Shown here piece by piece: positions 5,791-9,461 of a stretch of DNA of 9,461 bases (within the stretch, counting starts at the first letter, position 1; every line of letters starts with the position of its first letter). Made by a program: the position numbers and the translations under genes. This DNA comes from Candidatus Saccharimonadales bacterium. Its GTDB lineage: Bacteria; Patescibacteriota; Saccharimonadia; UBA4664; SCTI01. The notes under the pieces are model-generated. The model was not told the origin of the DNA. It worked only from the letters and a program-made list of their open reading frames with translations, and did not search any database. The stretch spans positions 1-9,461 of the forward strand of contig JASLFZ010000076.1 of assembly GCA_030150485.1 (NCBI GenBank), read 5' to 3'.

Positions 5791-7047
5791 ATGAAATTAT
5801 CACACCTTTTCACCAAAACCCGCCGCGAGGCCCCCAAGGATGAAACCGCTCAGAACGCTCAGCTGTTAATCCGGGCCGGCTTCATTTACAAAGAGATGGC
5901 CGGTGTATACTCGTTTTTGCCGCTCGGCCTGCGCGTTCTGCGTAACATCGAGACGATTGTGCGTGAAGAGATGGACGCACTCGGCAGCCAGGAGCTGCAG
6001 CTCACCGGCCTGCAGGATAAAGTGGTGTGGGAGGCCAGCGGCCGCTGGAGCGATGCTGTTATGGATGTGTGGTTCAAAACCAAGCTGCAAAACGGCACCG
6101 AGCTGGGCCTCGCGGCCACCCATGAGGAGCCGCTGACGCGGATTGCCGCCAGCTACATTAATTCGTATAAAGACCTGCCGTTTAGTGCCTATCAGTTTCA
6201 ATGGAAGCTGCGCAACGAACTGCGCGCCAAAAGCGGCATTATGCGTGGCCGCGAGTTTCGGATGAAGGATCTCTACTCCTTTGCGGCTACCCAAGCGCAG
6301 CATGAGGAGTTTTACGCCGCCAGCCAAAAGGCGTACGCCAAGGTGTACGACCGCCTGGGGATCGGCAAGGACACCTACTTTACCTACGCCTCCGGGGGCA
6401 GCTTCAGCAAGTTTTCCCATGAATATCAGACGGTGCTGGAGGTAGGGGAGGACATTATTTATATTGATGACGATAAGCGCGTGGCAATTAATGAAGAAAT
6501 CATTAATGACGCCGAGGTCCTCAAAGAGATTGGTACCTCTAAGGATAAGCTGCGCAGGGTGGCTGCTGCCGAGGTGGGTAATACCTTCCCCCTGGGCACG
6601 AAATATTCCGAGGCGCTCGGTGCCACCTTTGCCAACGAATCTGGCGCCGACCACCCTGTGATTATGGGCTCGTATGGTATCGGTGTGAGTCGTTTGATGG
6701 GCGTGTTGGCCGAATACTTCTCTGATGACCGCGGCTTGGTATGGCCAGACGAGGTGGCGCCCTTCAGCGTACATCTCGTGCGCCTTGGTACTGATGCCGA
6801 GGTCGTGCAGGCCGCTGATAAGCTGTACGCCGACCTCCACGAGCAGGGTATCGAGGCTCTCTATGATGACCGCGACGAGTCCGCCGGCGCCAAGTTCGCC
6901 GACGCCGACCTCATCGGCTGCCCAGTCCGCCTGACCGTTAGCGCTAAGACGCTTAAAGAGCACTCTGTGGAGGTTAAGGCTCGCACCGAGGCGGAGGCGG
7001 CCTCTAAACTGGTCCCGCTTACTGAGATCATACAGTCTTTTCGCTGA
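5791..7047 (+). CDS. proS: Prolyl-tRNA synthetase, short form without the INS editing domain
   Basis: This class II synthetase attaches proline to tRNA-Pro. The 418-aa protein starts MKLSHLFTKTRREAPKD. It has motif 1 around GFIYKEMAGVYSFLPLG (30-46), the substrate loop THEEP (110-114), and motif 2 from QWKLRNELRAKSGIMRGREF to KD (137-160). GGSFSKFSHEYQ (202-213) and motif 3 GSYGIGVSRL (293-302) follow, then an anticodon-binding domain (about 325-418). The E. coli enzyme is 572 aa because about 180 residues of INS, which deacylate Ala-tRNA-Pro, lie between motifs 2 and 3. Here only about 30 residues bridge that gap. Catalytic motifs are intact, so this is a natural short form, not a broken gene. 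It lies 16 bp after the CPBP gene, with no Shine-Dalgarno sequence. Confidence 0.97.
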   Translation: MKLSHLFTKTRREAPKDETAQNAQLLIRAGFIYKEMAGVYSFLPLGLRVLRNIETIVREEMDALGSQELQLTGLQDKVVWEASGRWSDAVMDVWFKTKLQNGTELGLAATHEEPLTRIAASYINSYKDLPFSAYQFQWKLRNELRAKSGIMRGREFRMKDLYSFAATQAQHEEFYAASQKAYAKVYDRLGIGKDTYFTYASGGSFSKFSHEYQTVLEVGEDIIYIDDDKRVAINEEIINDAEVLKEIGTSKDKLRRVAAAEVGNTFPLGTKYSEALGATFANESGADHPVIMGSYGIGVSRLMGVLAEYFSDDRGLVWPDEVAPFSVHLVRLGTDAEVVQAADKLYADLHEQGIEALYDDRDESAGAKFADADLIGCPVRLTVSAKTLKEHSVEVKARTEAEAASKLVPLTEIIQSFR

Positions 7048-7079
7048 GTCTTCGCTGCTGCCTGTACGCACAATTAAGA

Positions 7080-7113
7080 TAAACAAAGTTTACAAACTGT
7101 TAACAAAGTTAAC
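7080..7113. repeat. Two similar dyads, candidate operator sites
   Basis: TAAACAAAGTTTA (7080-7092) and GTTAACAAAGTTAAC (7099-7113) are each perfect inverted repeats around a central AAA. They share the core AACAAAGTT and their centres are 20 bp apart, about two helical turns. The linked stretch AGTTT-AC-AAACT (7087-7098) is also dyadic. Two same-phase symmetric sites in the mreB upstream region look like dimer-binding sites for a DNA-binding protein. The AT-rich composition makes chance palindromes more likely. Confidence 0.45.
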
Positions 7114-7220
7114 GCGGGCGTGGGTTAAATAGACCTTGCGCTGCCGAACTTTTGAACACAACCATTATTCACCCCATCAAGCGCACCGCCCCCAAAGCGC
7201 ACTGAACACATTTCTTGACC

Positions 7221-7249
7221 TTCCCACACCCGGGTGCCTCCGGTAAACT
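7221..7249 (+). promoter_or_regulatory. Weak candidate promoter of mreBCD
   Basis: TTCCCA (7221-7226) and TAAACT (7244-7249) are separated by 17 bp, each four of six consensus bases. Transcription would begin near 7256, about 34 nt before the mreB start. Other promoters further upstream cannot be excluded. Confidence 0.3.
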
Positions 7250-7289
7250 AGATCAAGATGGTAACGCTCGTAAAGGTATAGGCACCACC

Positions 7290-8339
7290 GTGTTTAATCA
7301 GGTGCTCAGTCGGTTTTCGCATGATGTTGGTATCGATCTCGGTACCGCGAACACGCTTGTGTATGTGCGTGGCGCCGGCATTGTTATCAATGAGCCCAGT
7401 GTGGTGGCAATCAACACCAAGACCAATCAAATCCTGGCGATCGGCGAGGAGGCTAAGCGGATGGTCGGCAAAACCCCCGCTAGTATTGTGGCTACTCGGC
7501 CGCTGGTCGACGGCGTGGTCAGCGATTTTGAGGTTACTGAACAGATGCTGCGCTACTTTATCGACAAAGTGCACACCTCGCGTTTCAAGCTGCTGGCGCG
7601 GCCTCGCGTGGTGGTTGGCATCCCCTCTGGTGTTACCGAAGTGGAGAAGCGGGCGGTCGAGGACGCTGCTACCAACGCTGGTGCGCGCCAAACCTTCCTT
7701 ATTGAAGAGCCGATGGCCGCTGCCATCGGCAGCCGCCTGCCGGTTCAGGATGCCGCCGGCTCTATGATTGTCGATATCGGTGGCGGCACCACCGAGGTGG
7801 CGGTGATTAGCCTGGGTGGTATCGTGGCGGCGCGCTCCATCCGTATCGCCGGCGATGAGCTCAGCGAAGATATCATCCAGTACGCTCGCGACGAGTTCAA
7901 CCTCTCGATTGGCGAGCGCACCGCCGAGCAAATCAAAATTGCTATCGGTAGCGCCTATCCGAGTAAACACCCGGCAGTGCCGATGCGCGGACGTGATCTC
8001 GTCACCGGTCTGCCCAAGCAGATCGAGGTTACCAGCGAGCATATTCGTGAGGCGCTGTCTCGCAGCGTCCGGGACATCGTTGAGGCCATTAAGGTTACGA
8101 TCGAGGAGACACCGCCCGAACTGGTAGCCGATATCATGAACCGCGGCATCATTTTGGCCGGCGGCGGCGCGTTGCTCGGCGGCCTCGATAAGCTGATCCA
8201 TCGCGAAACCAACATGCCGGTGCACATTGTCGATGATCCGCTCACCGCCGTGGCGCGCGGCACCGGCCTCGTGCTTGAAGACCTCGATTCACTCAAGGAT
8301 ATCCTGGTACCCACACAGTTTAAGTCCACGCGGGTTTAG
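7290..8339 (+). CDS. mreB: Rod-shape-determining protein MreB (bacterial actin)
   Basis: MreB forms ATP-dependent filaments under the inner membrane and guides wall synthesis in rod-shaped cells. The 349-aa protein carries the actin-fold motifs in order: phosphate 1 DVGIDLGTANTLVYV (12-26), EEP near 139-141, phosphate 2 DIGGGTTEVA (162-171) and the adenosine motif LAGGGALLGGLD (289-300). The start chosen is GTG at 7290, giving MFNQVLSRFSHDVGIDLG, the usual length and an N terminus that could serve as a short amphipathic membrane anchor. The frame is open back to a TTG at 7215, but that adds 25 residues unlike the family. TAGG 7 nt upstream is only a weak ribosome-binding site. One base separates its stop from mreC. 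Confidence 0.97.
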   Translation: MFNQVLSRFSHDVGIDLGTANTLVYVRGAGIVINEPSVVAINTKTNQILAIGEEAKRMVGKTPASIVATRPLVDGVVSDFEVTEQMLRYFIDKVHTSRFKLLARPRVVVGIPSGVTEVEKRAVEDAATNAGARQTFLIEEPMAAAIGSRLPVQDAAGSMIVDIGGGTTEVAVISLGGIVAARSIRIAGDELSEDIIQYARDEFNLSIGERTAEQIKIAIGSAYPSKHPAVPMRGRDLVTGLPKQIEVTSEHIREALSRSVRDIVEAIKVTIEETPPELVADIMNRGIILAGGGALLGGLDKLIHRETNMPVHIVDDPLTAVARGTGLVLEDLDSLKDILVPTQFKSTRV

Positions 8340-8340
8340 T

Positions 8341-9147
8341 ATGCGTAAACGCAGCGTTTCACGGCGCCTTCTCGGTATTATGGCGATTGGCGTGTTGGTG
8401 GTGATTGCAGAGATCGCCGGTTTACTCGGCCCGGTCGCCACGGTTGTGGCGGTAATTAGCCGGCCCGTCCAAGGTGGCTTGAGCGGCGCCGGTGGCACGG
8501 TGGGAGAGTGGTTTAGCGTGATTGGCCACGCCGGCCAGCTGGGCGCCCAAAACCAGCAGCTCAAGGCCCAGGTGGCGGCCTTGCAGCAACAGCTCAGTCA
8601 AAGTACCGAAATCAAGGCGCAAAATGATCAACTCCGCCAGCAGTTGGGCGTCGGCCAGGTGCAGTCCGATCGGCTGGTGGCGGCCGAGGTGCTGGCCTAT
8701 CAACCAGATAACTTTCGCCAGTTTATTACTATAGGCCGCGGCAGCCGTGACGGCATAAAGGTCGGGATGGCGGTGGTAGAGCAGGGAGATTTGGTCGGCA
8801 CCATCCAAAGCGTCGGGCCGACCACCGCTAAGGTTTTTTTGGTGATTGACCCCAACTTCCGCGTAGCTGCGCTCGACCAAGATCAGTCCGACCGCCCCAC
8901 CGGCACCGTGCACGGCCAAATCGGCAACGGTCTCGAGATGGATGACATTGCCCAAAACGAAACCATTAGCCCCGGGGACACCATTGTTAGCAGCGGCCTC
9001 GGTGGCGCGGTCGAAAAGGGCTTGATTGTCGGCCACGTCCAAACCAGTAGCAAACAAGATAATGGTGTATTCCAGGCCGCCCAGCTGACCTCGGATATCC
9101 AGTTCAGTAAGCTTGAGATCGTATATGTTTTGGTGCGGCCGGAATGA
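8341..9147 (+). CDS. mreC: Rod-shape-determining protein MreC
   Basis: MreC spans the inner membrane and activates the elongasome wall synthases. The 268-aa protein has a basic start (MRKRSVSRRLLG), one membrane helix at about 10-34, then a heptad-rich coiled coil (about 66-100, rich in leucine and glutamine) for dimerisation. A C-terminal double beta-barrel region contains GRGSRDGIKVGMAV and ISPGDTIVSSGLGG, both typical of the family. It starts one base after the mreB stop without a Shine-Dalgarno sequence. The frame is open upstream inside mreB to 8227, but that part overlaps coding sequence and does not resemble MreC. Its TGA overlaps the mreD ATG. Confidence 0.95.
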   Translation: MRKRSVSRRLLGIMAIGVLVVIAEIAGLLGPVATVVAVISRPVQGGLSGAGGTVGEWFSVIGHAGQLGAQNQQLKAQVAALQQQLSQSTEIKAQNDQLRQQLGVGQVQSDRLVAAEVLAYQPDNFRQFITIGRGSRDGIKVGMAVVEQGDLVGTIQSVGPTTAKVFLVIDPNFRVAALDQDQSDRPTGTVHGQIGNGLEMDDIAQNETISPGDTIVSSGLGGAVEKGLIVGHVQTSSKQDNGVFQAAQLTSDIQFSKLEIVYVLVRPE

Positions 9148-9461
9148 GAACGTTTCTGGGGGTTTTGGCCGTACTGCTGGTAGCGTGGCTACAGGTATCA
9201 TTTTTTGGCCATGTGCGGCCTCTCGGCGTCATGCCGAACCTAATGCTGGTGTTGATCGTCCTCTTCGGACTCTGGTTGAACGCCACCCCGGCGCTGGCCG
9301 CGGCGATTGGCGGCGGCTTGCTGCTCGACCTCGCCAGCGGCAGCGACTTTGGTCTCCGTATCGCTTTCTATCTCGTGGTAGCGCTGGCGGTGGTGGCGGG
9401 GCGTCAGCTGGGTATCCGGGCTGACTCTCTTGTAACAGCGTTGGTTCTAATCGCGGTCGGC
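9144..9461 (+). CDS. mreD: Rod-shape-determining protein MreD (C-terminal part outside the window)
   Basis: MreD is a small, very hydrophobic membrane protein that partners MreC in the elongasome. The 106 codons present begin MRTFLGVLAVLLVAWLQVSF and form at least three to four membrane helices. The family-like segment MPNLMLVLIVLFG is followed by GGGLLLDLASGSDFGLRIAF, matching the usual pattern of a proline-asparagine turn and a G-x-x-L-D-L motif. The start overlaps the mreC stop in ATGA form, indicating coupling. The protein runs off the window end with no stop. The name rests on both the pattern and the mreBC position. Confidence 0.88.
   Translation, partial: MRTFLGVLAVLLVAWLQVSFFGHVRPLGVMPNLMLVLIVLFGLWLNATPALAAAIGGGLLLDLASGSDFGLRIAFYLVVALAVVAGRQLGIRADSLVTALVLIAVG

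Larger units (their letters stand above)
7048..7289 (+). other. Intergenic region between proS and mreB
   Basis: I see no gene and no intrinsic terminator after proS in these 242 bases. The 5' third is AT-rich and holds two dyads (see the entry at 7080). The middle has two short direct repeats: TGAACACA at 7153-7160 and 7203-7210, and AAGCGCAC at 7179-7186 and 7195-7202. The 3' end has a weak promoter match and an 8-codon open frame (7258-7281) just before mreB. Confidence 0.5.

Noticed and set aside
5779..5791. A separate leaderless promoter for proS (TTAAACT before the ATG)
   Set aside because: The hexamer is weak, the -35 region matches poorly, and the gene lies only 16 bp after the CPBP stop, so operon read-through is the simpler explanation.
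5866..7086. A 406-aa open frame on the minus strand opposite proS
   Set aside because: It mirrors an unmistakable proS gene, has no recognisable domain or Shine-Dalgarno site, and long antisense frames are expected in GC-rich coding sequence.
7215..7289. N-terminal extension of mreB from a TTG start
   Set aside because: The extra 25 residues do not resemble MreB, and the GTG at 7290 gives the normal length and N terminus.
7248..8225. A 325-aa open frame on the minus strand opposite mreB
   Set aside because: It is the antisense shadow of mreB and its composition is that of a mirrored gene, with no motif of its own.
8227..8340. mreC starting inside mreB
   Set aside because: It would overlap 113 bases of mreB in another frame and add residues unlike MreC. 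The ATG at 8341 is followed directly by the expected basic segment and membrane helix.
1..9461. Recoded TGA as glycine (as in Gracilibacteria and Absconditabacteria)
   Set aside because: TGA ends proS, mreC and the 117-aa gene at the expected places and does not occur in frame within any gene.
1..9461. CRISPR array, transposon, phage genes, tRNA or rRNA
   Set aside because: No regularly spaced repeats, transposase or phage motifs, terminal repeats or tRNA-like cloverleaf sequences were seen on either strand.

Overview
The window reads as ordinary bacterial chromosome of moderately high GC, using the standard bacterial code: TGA is a true stop for proS, mreC and one hypothetical gene, and no real reading frame contains an internal TGA. 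It is most likely a streamlined, Patescibacteria (CPR)-like genome, possibly Saccharibacteria. The clues are a translation and membrane gene cluster stripped of its usual biosynthetic genes, a short EF-Ts, a prolyl-tRNA synthetase without the INS editing domain, tight gene packing, and two promoters placed so that the mRNA would begin at or next to the start codon. No rRNA, tRNA, phage, transposon or CRISPR array is visible, and the taxonomic call is an inference.

Layout. (1) Positions 1-1022, minus strand: the start of rpmE (ribosomal protein L31) with a strong promoter, then a two-gene operon of unrecognised proteins (117 and 167 aa) whose 3' end abuts a strong hairpin. (2) Positions 1083-3138, plus strand: rpsB-tsf-frr (S2, EF-Ts, ribosome recycling factor), led by a possible promoter and a leader hairpin. 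(3) Positions 3157-3883, minus strand: a stand-alone RelA/SpoT-type HD hydrolase, convergent with frr, with its own promoter, Shine-Dalgarno sequence and terminator. (4) Positions 3927-7047, plus strand: rseP (site-2 protease), a CPBP-family intramembrane protease and proS. (5) Positions 7048-7289: a regulatory-looking gap with two similar dyads 20 bp apart. (6) Positions 7290-9461, plus strand: mreB-mreC-mreD, cell-shape genes, with mreD cut off by the window end.

How they work together. Segments 2 to 4 keep the order of a cluster widespread in other bacteria, rpsB-tsf-pyrH-frr-uppS-cdsA-dxr-rseP-proS, but pyrH, uppS, cdsA and dxr are missing here. The HD hydrolase lies between frr and rseP, and the CPBP gene between rseP and proS. 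What remains is translation, membrane proteolysis and, potentially, alarmone turnover. The mre genes then provide the rod-shape scaffold. No clearly new multi-gene system is visible. The best leads are the unknown gene pair, the alarmone hydrolase inside the eroded cluster, the apparently leaderless transcripts, and the paired dyads upstream of mreB.
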